Positions 34,360 to 43,254 of a DNA stretch of 64,000 nt are shown here, piece after piece (the stretch's first letter is position 1; every line of letters starts with the position of its first letter). The DNA comes from Ruminococcus sp. YE71 (GTDB lineage Bacteria; Bacillota; Clostridia; Oscillospirales; Ruminococcaceae): contig NZ_FPIR01000008.1 of assembly GCF_900119155.1 (NCBI RefSeq), forward strand, positions 109,268-173,267. The letters are read 5' to 3'. The notes beneath the pieces are model-generated. The model saw only the letters and a program-made list of their open reading frames with translations. It did not search any database and was not told the origin of the DNA. A program made the position numbers and the translations under genes.

Positions 34360-36486
34360 TCAGTCGAGCTTTTCGTACAGAACGTCTTCACCGTCTACGG
34401 TGAAAATGACCGCATCGGTCTCGTAATAATCGCCGTAGATGTCGTTTATGATGAACGAATACATATACTCCCCGTCAAGCAGGTCGATGAAGCCGATGCA
34501 GTTCTTGCCCTTATACTTGAACTCGTCGCCCTCGAACGAATACTCCTCATCGTCCTCTAACGAGTAGGCATAGTAAACGGGAGTGATCTTATCGCCTTTT
34601 TTCAGCTCCTTACCTGTTCTCGCGGCGCTTCCGCTGACGTCTATACCGTCCCATACGTCGATGATCGAGATGTCGCCCTTGTCGTAGTAGTATGCGAAGC
34701 GCAGGTATGTATCATCACCGTTAAGAAGTATCGGCGAATAGTAGATGTCGTAACCGTCGCAGTTCTCCTGCAAATAAGCCGCAAGGTACTGTCCGTCATC
34801 GAGTGCGAACCAGCAGCCGTCAAAGCCGTCGGAAAACTCGCCCGTCTCATAATCGCAATAGACATCCCCCGAATATCCGAGCTCGATCATATCGGAATCC
34901 TCGTCGTCCAGCAGGTAGACAGCCGCTTCAACATAGTCGGTCTTGTCAAGCGATCCGTCGGTCAGGGTGAAGCAGTAGATGCCGTCACTGTCGAAATCGG
35001 GCTCTTTGCTGAATTCAATGCTGCTGCTTCCGGGGGTATAGCTGTCGGCGAAATCCCAGTCACTCAGGTCGCCGACCGAGTATGTGTAGACGCCGTTTTC
35101 AAAGGTGTATCTGTCGGTGCTCCAGTTGTTCGAGAAGCTGCCGAGTATATCCGAATTATCATAGCCCGAGATGTCGTTGTTGGCTGCACCGTATGCAATC
35201 TTTCCCACAAGTCCGAGATAGTAGGGGCTGAGCGCCACATCCTTGAATATGCCGAGTTCCTGCGAACCGCTGACCCTCAGCGGATAGTACATGGAAAGTC
35301 CGCAGGCGTCGGGGTGGTCGCTGCCGTTTTTCATGTAGACCACAGCTTCGGCGAGTGCATCTGCCGCAGCCTTCGCATTGTCGGAACTGTCCATACCCGC
35401 TTCGATAAGACCCTTTGCATCCACCATGTTCGTATAGCCCGAAGCCTTGTTGTTGCCGCCGAAATTATCGGCATCGGAAACCGCACGGGCGATAGCCGTA
35501 TAATCGGAACTGCTCTCGACAAGCTCGTAAATGTCCTTCGAGTAAAGGTCGAACGCCTTGATGAAGGCGTCCATCTTCGAGAGGTCGGTCACGGAAAGGG
35601 TCGCTTCATTTTCCATGTCGAGCTTTTCACATTCCTTGTAGAAGCTGTCACATATGTATTTGCCGATCTCTTCACCAGTGCAGGATTGGTTTTTCGCCAG
35701 GTAGCTGCCGATCTTCTCATAGTTCCATCCGTTTCCCGGTTCGGACTCTTCTGAGGCCACCATATACCTTGCGTGAGTCGCCATGATAGCCGCCGTCTCG
35801 GCAGTCGCCATCAGGCAGGCGTCGAAGCCCACGAATTCAAATGGTTCGGTCATGTCGTCGTACACGCTGTAGAGCGCCGCGTCTATCTCTTTGAGAAGCA
35901 GCGAGCTTTCGTCGTGGTTCTCATCGAAGCACACTCCGTTGATGCTGCCGCTGCCGTGATCCCAGAAAACAAGACCCATGTTCGCGGCAGGATACTCGGC
36001 TATACCCCATTTGAGGAAATCCGCAAGGGACTCGCCCTCGCCCATATCCGTCTCATCTCCCGAATAGACCAGATCGGCAGTACCGTTCTGTACCACGTAG
36101 CGTTCACAGGCATCGGGATCGACTTCGCAGTCCCATTCCTCCGCACCGCCCGTCTGCACCACAAACCGCACATTTTCGTTCGCCGCAGAATCCATCATTT
36201 CCTCAAGGTCGTTCGTGCCAGCGCCGTCCTCGGACTCAAGGTCTGAACCGCACATATACACGAACACCGTCCAGGTGCCTTCCTCGCCCATCGGCTTTTC
36301 TTCCGCACGTTTTTTTCTCATGATAAGCTCGGCGGGACGGTCATCCGAACCGCTGTGAGATACCTGTGACTTGCCGTTCTTCGAGGAGCTGTCCTTTTGG
36401 TCCTTGCTGCTGTCTTCATCAAGACAGCCCGTGGATACGGCCATAGTCAGCGCTGTCATCAGCGCGGCGATCTTTTTTGCCTTCAT
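34360..36486 (-). CDS. Clostripain-family (C11) cysteine protease lipoprotein
   Basis: A 708-residue lipoprotein with the lipobox VSTGC near residue 20 and a Ser/Asp-rich linker. The C11 domain starts at GTWTVFVYMCGSDLES (about 70) and holds the catalytic His in VFWDHGSGS and Cys in FVGFDACLM. The rest (about 430-708) is an Asp/Tyr-rich region with beta character (DWDFADSYTPGSSSIEF). C11 proteases cleave after Arg or Lys, and many are secreted. It lies 15 bases after the cyclase gene and 25 before the hydrolase, suggesting one operon. Confidence 0.88.
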   Translation of the reverse strand: MKAKKIAALMTALTMAVSTGCLDEDSSKDQKDSSSKNGKSQVSHSGSDDRPAELIMRKKRAEEKPMGEEGTWTVFVYMCGSDLESEDGAGTNDLEEMMDSAANENVRFVVQTGGAEEWDCEVDPDACERYVVQNGTADLVYSGDETDMGEGESLADFLKWGIAEYPAANMGLVFWDHGSGSINGVCFDENHDESSLLLKEIDAALYSVYDDMTEPFEFVGFDACLMATAETAAIMATHARYMVASEESEPGNGWNYEKIGSYLAKNQSCTGEEIGKYICDSFYKECEKLDMENEATLSVTDLSKMDAFIKAFDLYSKDIYELVESSSDYTAIARAVSDADNFGGNNKASGYTNMVDAKGLIEAGMDSSDNAKAAADALAEAVVYMKNGSDHPDACGLSMYYPLRVSGSQELGIFKDVALSPYYLGLVGKIAYGAANNDISGYDNSDILGSFSNNWSTDRYTFENGVYTYSVGDLSDWDFADSYTPGSSSIEFSKEPDFDSDGIYCFTLTDGSLDKTDYVEAAVYLLDDEDSDMIELGYSGDVYCDYETGEFSDGFDGCWFALDDGQYLAAYLQENCDGYDIYYSPILLNGDDTYLRFAYYYDKGDISIIDVWDGIDVSGSAARTGKELKKGDKITPVYYAYSLEDDEEYSFEGDEFKYKGKNCIGFIDLLDGEYMYSFIINDIYGDYYETDAVIFTVDGEDVLYEKLD

Positions 36487-36501
36487 TACTCGCTTCCTCC
36501 G

Positions 36502-39318
36502 TTACTTTCTCACAAATCTGAATACATTTCCCTTGTCGTCAGCCGACATTCCCTTTATGTAGTCGAGGTAAAGCTGAACCGTATCGTCCGCCCTGCCCTC
36601 GTCGATCATTTTCTGAAGCAGTGCTGCCGCATCATCACGGCGTCCGAGATGGAAAAGTCTCACCGCCTCGCGGAAATCGTTCTTGCTTGCAGAGCGCAGG
36701 TCACGAATTTCGCCGTCGATACAGTCAAGCACTTCGTAGACCGCCTTGACCTCGTTGACGCCTGCCACCTGAAGGATACCAAGATAGCGCAGGTCGAGGG
36801 ATTCGGGGTCGGTCATGCGGTCGAGGGTGTCTTTCGAGACAAGCATAGCGGTGTGATACTGCTTCGTCAGCGATTCAAGACGTGAGCTCAGGTTCACCGT
36901 ATCGGAAATAACCGTTCCCGAAAGTCTCTCGCTCTCGCCGACGATACCGATACGCGCCATGCCCGTGTGTATTCCGATACCGATGTTAATGTCGCTGATA
37001 CCGAGCAATTCGGCAGTTGAATGGTCGAGGACTATCTCCCTGTAAAGCTCGATACCGCAGGCGACCGCACTGTCGGGAGATTCAAAAAGCGCCATGACCG
37101 CATCGCCGATGTACTTATCGACAAAACCGCCGTGCTTTCTGACTATCGGGCCTGCCTTGCCGTAAATGACGTTCACGAACTCGAAGTTCTCCTTGGCGGT
37201 CATCATCTCGGAATTGAGCGAGAAGGAGCGGATATCGGTGAAAAGTACAGTGAGCTCGCGGCTCTCGGCGTCTCCGAGGTTAAGGTCGGTGAAGCGTTCC
37301 TTGCCCAGCAGCTCGCGGAACTTCTCGGGCACGAATTTGTAATAGAACTGCTCGTTTTCGTCCTTCTCCCTGAACATGGTGTCGAGACTCGAAGCCATCG
37401 AGTTTACGCTTCGGCATATCTCGCCCAGCTCATCGCTCGCACGGGAATCCACTCTCGCGGAGAAATCTCCGTTCGCTATCCTTGTGACGGTGCGGGTCGC
37501 ACGCTTTATCATCACCGAAATGTAGAAAGACACTGCCGTTACCGCCCCTGCAAGAAGCAGAGCGCAGGGTATGAGCAGTTCATACATCTCCCATCTCAGA
37601 CTGCGCTGATCGTCCACGAACGAGTAGCTGTCGTTAACGACAATGATGAAGGCGGCAAATTCGCCCTTGCTGTTGAGGACAGGCGTGACCGCCTGAAGCT
37701 TTATGGCTTCGGGCTTGAAACCCAGTTTGGAAAGGATGCCGTTCTCACCGTTATAGTAGTACAGGCAGACGCTGCTGTCGCTGTAGTAGCCCTCTACTAT
37801 CTCCTCATAGGTATAGTTATCGGTCACTTCCGAATATGGCATCGCCTCATTGGCGGAATCAGCATAGACGAACGCTTTTTCCTCGGACGGAACACAGAGC
37901 ATAACATCATAGCCGCCGCTCCAGAAGGTCGAAGATCGCTCGGTACAGTTGAAAATTGCATTCTTGGTGTAGGTATAATCGGCAGGGTCGGATGTTATCC
38001 TGTCGCCGTCGATGTTCTTTGAACACAGGGCACAGAATGCCGACATCTCGCTGTAGCAGTTGTCGAGATAGATGCTTGTCATTTTCTTCTGAACAAACAC
38101 GAGGATGACTGCTACGGTAACGATGGAGATCGGTATCGTCAGCATAAGCTGCTTTACGAGCAGGTTCTTGCGGGTCAGGACAACGCACACGATGAACATT
38201 ATACCCGCAAGTACCATCAGGCACTTCGAGACGAATTTGAGTATCGTGACAGCCGCGTTCACGGCAGGGAGTTTATACTCTCCCGTGAGCTGAGCGTACT
38301 CCCCGTCCGACCAGACGAAAACATCGCTGTAAGTGCAGATAACGAGATCTTCGCCGTCTGTGCTGAGCTTGGTTATTTCAAGACCATAGTCCTCATGGAG
38401 ATCACCGTCAAGTTCGCCGTAAAGCTCGTCAAGAGTGATAACAGGGGTGAAACTGCCGTCCTCGAAAAGGTACACGGTATTGCGGTCGTAGTCTTTGGTG
38501 ACGTATATCTGTCCGCCGACCTCGGCAGCGTTGAGTATCACATTTGTGTCGGAAGGCTTATCCGACGGCATATCGCTCTTGTAAACAGGTTCACCCGGCT
38601 GTTCGTCTGCCGAGGCGATATACACGCTGCCATCGCTCTTGACATACATATATCTTCCGTCAAGCGCGAACACACGACCGATATAACTGCCGTCGGGATC
38701 GGCTTCAATGGTGTTCAGAAGTGTCTGAGTGCCCGTTTCGGTTTCGAGAGCATAAAGCTCGACCTTACGGGGGTCAACATAAGCAAAGCTGAGTATGCCG
38801 TCCTTGTAGGAGAAAGCTGTGAGCCTTGAAACGCGGATAGGCGGTTCATCATCATCGGTGTAGTCGAAACCGCAGATCTTCTCGATCTCCTTGCCGTCGG
38901 AAGAAATGGAGAGCACGCCCTCCGAAGTGATGACAAAGCCGTTATCAGACCAGTTCACATAGTGCAGGAACATAGCGCCGTCATCGCCGAAAACGATATG
39001 TATCCTCGATTCTGTGCCGCAGTACTGATACAGCGCTTTGTAGCCAAGATAATAACGTATCCTGCCCGTTTCAGGGTCGGCACAGTAGACGAGCGAGTTG
39101 CTGGCTGTGGTGTCGTCGATGCCGAGAAGTCCCTCGGGAGAGACAGCGGCATCCTTTATCGATTCGGTAGTCACCCCTGTCTTTGGCAGGATGCCGTCAG
39201 TCACGTAACCATCCTTGCCGCTGATGTTAACAGAAAGATATATCACCACCGAGAGAACGGCCAGCAGGACCGAAAGCCATATCCTTCTCGGCGAAAAAAG
39301 GTGCAGTATTTTCTTCAT
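36502..39318 (-). CDS. Membrane class III adenylate/guanylate cyclase with extracellular sensor
   Basis: A 938-residue protein. One membrane segment lies near 13-31, then about 310 extracytoplasmic residues with repeated beta-strand patterns (RVFALDGRYMYVKSDGSVYIAS, EVGGQIYVTKDYDRNTVYLF) like a propeller. Two or three segments follow at about 350-410, a second outer domain, another segment near 590 and a HAMP domain (KRATRTVTRIANGDFSARVDS). The cyclase domain (about 690-870) shows LTVLFTDIRSFS (metal Asp), HGGFVDKYIGDAVMALF and NIGIGIHTGMARIGIVG. It should make a cyclic nucleotide in response to an outside signal. GGAG precedes the ATG. Confidence 0.88.
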   Translation of the reverse strand: MKKILHLFSPRRIWLSVLLAVLSVVIYLSVNISGKDGYVTDGILPKTGVTTESIKDAAVSPEGLLGIDDTTASNSLVYCADPETGRIRYYLGYKALYQYCGTESRIHIVFGDDGAMFLHYVNWSDNGFVITSEGVLSISSDGKEIEKICGFDYTDDDEPPIRVSRLTAFSYKDGILSFAYVDPRKVELYALETETGTQTLLNTIEADPDGSYIGRVFALDGRYMYVKSDGSVYIASADEQPGEPVYKSDMPSDKPSDTNVILNAAEVGGQIYVTKDYDRNTVYLFEDGSFTPVITLDELYGELDGDLHEDYGLEITKLSTDGEDLVICTYSDVFVWSDGEYAQLTGEYKLPAVNAAVTILKFVSKCLMVLAGIMFIVCVVLTRKNLLVKQLMLTIPISIVTVAVILVFVQKKMTSIYLDNCYSEMSAFCALCSKNIDGDRITSDPADYTYTKNAIFNCTERSSTFWSGGYDVMLCVPSEEKAFVYADSANEAMPYSEVTDNYTYEEIVEGYYSDSSVCLYYYNGENGILSKLGFKPEAIKLQAVTPVLNSKGEFAAFIIVVNDSYSFVDDQRSLRWEMYELLIPCALLLAGAVTAVSFYISVMIKRATRTVTRIANGDFSARVDSRASDELGEICRSVNSMASSLDTMFREKDENEQFYYKFVPEKFRELLGKERFTDLNLGDAESRELTVLFTDIRSFSLNSEMMTAKENFEFVNVIYGKAGPIVRKHGGFVDKYIGDAVMALFESPDSAVACGIELYREIVLDHSTAELLGISDINIGIGIHTGMARIGIVGESERLSGTVISDTVNLSSRLESLTKQYHTAMLVSKDTLDRMTDPESLDLRYLGILQVAGVNEVKAVYEVLDCIDGEIRDLRSASKNDFREAVRLFHLGRRDDAAALLQKMIDEGRADDTVQLYLDYIKGMSADDKGNVFRFVRK

Positions 39319-39390
39319 TTTTTACTCCATTAAAAAGATGATGCTTCGTCACGCAAAGACAGACACGGACGAACAGCACATTATCTACGG

Positions 39391-39424
39391 TTGATATTAT
39401 ACCATATTTTTTGGTATAATTCAA
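39391..39424. promoter_or_regulatory. Overlapping divergent promoters with perfect palindrome
   Basis: On the (-) strand TTGAAT, 17 bp, TATAAT serves the cyclase operon. On the (+) strand TTGATA (39391-39396), 18 bp, TATAAT (39415-39420) is also present. The two -10 elements are the arms of a perfect 9-bp inverted repeat, ATTATACCA/TGGTATAAT. It may also be a protein-binding site. Confidence 0.7.
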
Positions 39425-39480
39425 TATATTTTTGCTTAAAAAACATTTTCATGAAAGTTGCGTGAAATAGCCGCAGCTTC

Positions 39481-39509
39481 TTGAAATTATTGGCAGAACG
39501 TATTATAAT
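39481..39509 (+). promoter_or_regulatory. Promoter of the GH114-like gene
   Basis: TTGAAA (39481-39486), a 17-bp spacer and TATAAT (39504-39509). Confidence 0.85.
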
Positions 39510-39583
39510 AGAAAACAGACTCGCCGCGATCTCAGCACAGGTGCGGAAACAGTCTGAAAAAACTACAGAAACGGAAAGAAAGT

Positions 39584-40462
39584 ATGAAAAAGAAATTCAT
39601 GACGGGACTGCTGCTGACAGCGGGCGCTGCGGCGGCTCTTGCAGGATGCGGCAGACCTGCCGAAAAAGACAGCAAACCGAAGGGTATCAGCTATGAATAC
39701 GGGGTGTTTCTCGGGGCAGAGGCCGAGGACATCGGGAAGATGGAGCCCTACAGGATAATCGTTCTGGACGCTCAGTATTTCACCAAGGAACAGATAAACT
39801 CTCTGAAAGACTCGGGGCATACCGTTTACAGCTACATCAACATCGGGTCGGTAGAGAATTTCCGACCGTATTACAGCAAATACGAACAGCTCACCATCGG
39901 CGATTACGAAAACTGGGATGAGGAACGCTGGGTCGATGTTTCTTCTGCCGAGTGGCAGAGCTTTGTGCTGGATGAACTCGCACCTTAGATACTCGAAAAA
40001 GGTGTCGAGGGGTTCTTTGTGGACAACTGCGATGTTTACTACAACTTCCCGTCCGAGGAAATTTTCGAGGGTACGGCTTTTCTTCTGAAGGGTCTGAAGG
40101 ATAAGGGTGCTTATGTTTCGATAAACGGCGGCGACGCTTTCGTGACCGAGTATGCAAAAAAGTTCGGGGAGCTCGACAGTGTGATGGACGCTGTGAATCA
40201 GGAGACCGTTTTCAGCAGGATAGACTGGGACGGCGATAAGTTTTCCGCGAATACCGACAGCGAGCGTGAGTATTTTCAGGGGTATGCCGAGATGGTGTCG
40301 GGGTACGGCAAGGATGTTTATCTGCTTGAGTACACCACCGACGAGAAACTCATTGATGGGATATCAGACTACTGCAAGGAGAAGGGCTTTACCTACTACG
40401 CATCCGAGACACTTGAACTGCTGATACCGAAAAGTTCACGGGGTTCTCAGCCGAAAAAATGA
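39584..40462 (+). pseudogene. GH114-like lipoprotein gene interrupted by one in-frame TAG
   Basis: The frame runs 292 codons with a single TAG at codon 135 (39986-39988) and no shift. The N-terminal part has a lipobox LAGC and a TIM-barrel start (PYRIIVLDAQYF, VYSYINIGSVENF); after the stop it continues GVEGFFVDNCDVYYNF, VSINGGDAFVTEY, VYLLEYTTDE to the natural end. This matches GH114/TM1410-like endo-alpha-1,4-polygalactosaminidase-type proteins over its whole length. Dead gene, recent mutation, readthrough or sequencing error are all possible. Promoter, AAAGAAAG-type ribosome site and terminator are intact. Confidence 0.85.
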
Positions 40463-40483
40463 ACACGGGATAAGTTATCTCAG

Positions 40484-40515
40484 ACACCGATGTCAGACAA
40501 TGGCATCGGTGTTTT
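40484..40515 (+). terminator. Terminator after the GH114-like gene
   Basis: A perfect 9-bp stem ACACCGATG/CATCGGTGT followed by TTTTGTT. Confidence 0.88.
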
Positions 40516-40752
40516 GTTCATAATTTGCGCCCGTGAGCTCTTCGATTTACTATGTTAATATGTTAGCATAATGACGAAGCTGTGACATATCATGATTCTG
40601 AAATCGATTTCAAAAATATAATATTCCATAGAAGAATTATTAATAAACCATGCTGAAATATTGCAACTTATTGTACAGTATCACGAATGGAATATTACAT
40701 TTTTGATATAGTAAATATTTTTAAATAAAACCTATCAATTTTATGAACGCTA
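40516..40752. other. AT-rich intergenic stretch
   Basis: No gene, RNA or repeat is seen. It is very AT-rich and may hold upstream control sites for the surface protein that follows. Confidence 0.5.
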
Positions 40753-40781
40753 TTGACATTTTCATTTTGTTGGTATATAAT
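40753..40781 (+). promoter_or_regulatory. Promoter of the surface repeat protein
   Basis: TTGACA (40753-40758), a 17-bp spacer and TATAAT (40776-40781). A leader of about 70 bases follows, ending in TCAGGAGG. Confidence 0.9.
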
Positions 40782-40858
40782 GTGACATGGTTGATTTTTA
40801 TTAAGACAAAATATTTAACTAAAAGATGTAAACAGCAGCTTTTCAGGAGGAAAAAGAA

Positions 40859-43009
40859 ATGAGAAATCACAAAAAGATCGCAGCCTGCGTACTTTCTCTT
40901 GCGCTGGCAGCAAACTCCGCAGTTCTGATAACCAATGCAGCAAACGGAGCATTCACAAGACCTATCACACAGTTCGCCGTAGCAGCCGATGAGCAGGAAA
41001 AGGATCTCGGACACTTCGTTTATCCTTCGTCCGAGGGTCTCGGAAGCGTTAACAGCTATGCTGTATTCACTTATGACTACTATCAGGGCAACCACATGGA
41101 GGGCGTTTTTGCTGCCAAGTATCTCTATCCTTCGGGAATGGGCTTCGGTACTACCGGCAACGTTGTAAACTACCTCAACCCCGGCGAGAACTTCATATAC
41201 ATCGAGAACTTCGGTGCTAACAAGCCCGGAGACACCAGCACTTTCGGAAACAATATCGATTCGATAAATGAGGGTATCAACGAGATCACTCAGGACAAGA
41301 AATGGGCGATGATCCTCCCCGATACCATCACCTTCGACCACAGCGCAAACAACGGCAACGGCATCGTTCTCATCAACGATCTGGACGGCGTTCAGTCGGG
41401 CACTTTCAACAACGCCGAAAGACTTGCCAACGGTCTCTATCACATTTCCAAGACCAGCTATCAGATCGATTTCGACAAGGCATTCGACGCGCTCCGCTCC
41501 TATTCCTACACATCCTCGCAGATGAACACTGAGGAGACCAAGACTGTCGTACAGGTATCGGGCGAAAAGTCCATCACCATCATTTGCAGCGACGGTGAGA
41601 ACGCGATCACTCTCGACTCCTCCGTTATCGAGAACAACGAGATCCACGTTGTCGGAAAGAGCGATGATACCGATTATTCGCTCGTCATCAACGTTGTTGG
41701 TGTTACCGACGGCGCTGTATACAACAACAAGTCTACCGTTGACGGCGTAGGCGGCGGCTACTTTGAAGAGGGCGGCAAGCTGCTCTGGAACTTCGTTGAC
41801 GCTGCTGACAAGACCATCACTTTCGGCGAGAACAACACGGGCGTTATCCTCGCTCCCGATTCCAACATCATCGTTACCGCTTCCCACAACGGTTCGGTAT
41901 TCGCTAAGAGCGTGACCCACGACACCTGCGAGATCCACCAGAATCCGTTCACCGCAAGCGATTTCGCCGACATCCACACCGAGTCCGAGGAGACTTCAAG
42001 CGTTGAGACCGTCAGCGCCGAAGAGTCTTCCGAGACTTCCTCCGAAGATTCCGACAAGGGTCTTGATGATTCTTCTGCCGAGTCCGCAGACGATTCCAGT
42101 GAAGGCATCAGCGATTCTGCTGCCGATTCTTCAGCTGTAGATTCCACTGCCGACTCCAAGGATGACTCCGTTGAGGACTCTGAGGTTGATTCCACCGCTG
42201 ATTCCAAGAACGATTCTGTTGAGGATTCCGAGGTTGATTCCACCGCTGACTCAAAAACCGACTCCGTTGAGGATTCCGAAGTAGATTCCACCGCTGATTC
42301 CAAGACCGACTCTGTTGAGGATTCCGAAGTAGATTCCACCGCTGATTCCAAGACCGACTCTGTTGAGGATTCCGAAGTTGACTCCACCGCTGATTCCAAG
42401 ACCGATTCCGTTGAGGATTCCGAGGTTGACTCCACCGCTGATTCCAAGACCGACTCTGTTGAGGACTCTGAGACCGATTCCGTTGAGGACTCCGAGGTTG
42501 ACTCCACCGCTGATTCCAAGACCGATTCCGTTGAGGATTCCGAGGTTGATTCTGACGCTGACTCCAAGACAGATTCTGTTGAGGACTCCGATGCTGATTC
42601 CGACGCTGATTCCAAGACCGATTCCGTTGAGGACTCCGAGACTGATTCCGAGACCGATTCCATAGATGACCCCGCTACCGATTCCGCAGATTCCGGCGTG
42701 CTTGACGAAAGTTCTGTTACAGACAGCGGCATCGGCACCGCAGAGTCCACAAGCGACAGCTCCGCAGCTGACAGCAGCTCCAACTCCGACAACAGCACCG
42801 ACAGCGCTTCCGTCAGCAGCTCTTCCGCTTCGAGCTCCTCGTCTGCTTCGAGCACAGCTTCGACTGCTTCCACCGCAGACAGCACCTCAACATCTGCCGG
42901 CAAGACCGCTTCCGACAGCAACCCTGCTACAGGTTCGGGCGCTGCTTTCGGCGCTACCATTCTTGCAGCGGCTGCCATGATCGTAGTTACCAGAAAGAAC
43001 AAGCAGTGA
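40859..43009 (+). CDS. Choice-of-anchor A surface protein with Ser/Asp repeats
   Basis: A 716-residue secreted protein. Signal peptide (about 1-26), then a choice-of-anchor A domain (about 40-365: GLGSVNSYAVFTYDYY, GVILAPDSNIIVTASHNGS, CEIHQNPF), known in surface adhesins of Gram-positive bacteria. Residues about 375-600 are an acidic Ser/Asp stalk with ten 16-residue units (type VDSTADSKTDSVEDSE) and one half unit, then a Ser/Ala-rich part. The end reads NPATG, a hydrophobic stretch and RKNKQ, the layout of a sortase sorting signal with a non-standard motif. Likely an adhesin anchored to the wall. Confidence 0.88.
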   Translation: MRNHKKIAACVLSLALAANSAVLITNAANGAFTRPITQFAVAADEQEKDLGHFVYPSSEGLGSVNSYAVFTYDYYQGNHMEGVFAAKYLYPSGMGFGTTGNVVNYLNPGENFIYIENFGANKPGDTSTFGNNIDSINEGINEITQDKKWAMILPDTITFDHSANNGNGIVLINDLDGVQSGTFNNAERLANGLYHISKTSYQIDFDKAFDALRSYSYTSSQMNTEETKTVVQVSGEKSITIICSDGENAITLDSSVIENNEIHVVGKSDDTDYSLVINVVGVTDGAVYNNKSTVDGVGGGYFEEGGKLLWNFVDAADKTITFGENNTGVILAPDSNIIVTASHNGSVFAKSVTHDTCEIHQNPFTASDFADIHTESEETSSVETVSAEESSETSSEDSDKGLDDSSAESADDSSEGISDSAADSSAVDSTADSKDDSVEDSEVDSTADSKNDSVEDSEVDSTADSKTDSVEDSEVDSTADSKTDSVEDSEVDSTADSKTDSVEDSEVDSTADSKTDSVEDSEVDSTADSKTDSVEDSETDSVEDSEVDSTADSKTDSVEDSEVDSDADSKTDSVEDSDADSDADSKTDSVEDSETDSETDSIDDPATDSADSGVLDESSVTDSGIGTAESTSDSSAADSSSNSDNSTDSASVSSSSASSSSSASSTASTASTADSTSTSAGKTASDSNPATGSGAAFGATILAAAAMIVVTRKNKQ
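42137..42640 (+). repeat. Tandem 48-bp coding repeats
   Basis: Ten 48-bp units start at 42137, 42185, 42233, 42281, 42329, 42377, 42425, 42497, 42545 and 42593; a 24-bp half unit (42473-42496) lies between the seventh and eighth. Inner units are almost identical while the ends drift (DDSVEDSE, DADSDADS), as expected from unequal exchange. The repeat number probably varies between strains. Confidence 0.93.
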
Positions 43010-43061
43010 TGACCCTCGGCAGATAAAGTGCCGACATTGATCACGTCACCTACAATTACGG

Positions 43062-43100
43062 GCTGTCCGTTTCCGAAAGGGAGCGGACAGCTTTGTTTTT
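43062..43100 (+). terminator. Terminator after the surface protein
   Basis: A perfect 8-bp stem GCTGTCCG/CGGACAGC followed by TTTGTTTTT. Confidence 0.88.
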
Positions 43101-43129
43101 GGGGCTGGCAATATTTACAGCAGTCTGTT

Positions 43130-43184
43130 ACAAATATTTTGAAATAATAGGGTGGGGTTACTGCTTGACACAACAAATATTTTG
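43130..43184 (+). promoter_or_regulatory. Two copies of a 12-bp motif, candidate operators
   Basis: ACAAATATTTTG occurs at 43130-43141 and again at 43173-43184, 43 bp apart (about four helical turns). The core ACAAA-TAT-TTTGT is palindromic in the second copy. That copy fills the spacer between -35 and -10, so a bound repressor would block the promoter. The S24 repressor encoded just downstream is the natural candidate. Confidence 0.6.
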
Positions 43185-43193
43185 TGATATAAT
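43165..43193 (+). promoter_or_regulatory. Promoter of the repressor-umuC cassette
   Basis: Perfect TTGACA (43165-43170), a 17-bp spacer ending TGA, and perfect TATAAT (43188-43193), with the second operator-like motif in the spacer. Confidence 0.9.
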
Positions 43194-43254
43194 TGTATAC
43201 AGAAGATACGGCCCCGTAAAAAAGCATCCGTTACGTGACAGAAAGGAGCTAAGT

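Noticed and set aside
42137..42640. Regular 48-bp repeats that could suggest a CRISPR array
   Set aside because: The units are contiguous without spacers and keep one coding frame (Ser/Asp repeats of a surface protein); no cas genes are near.
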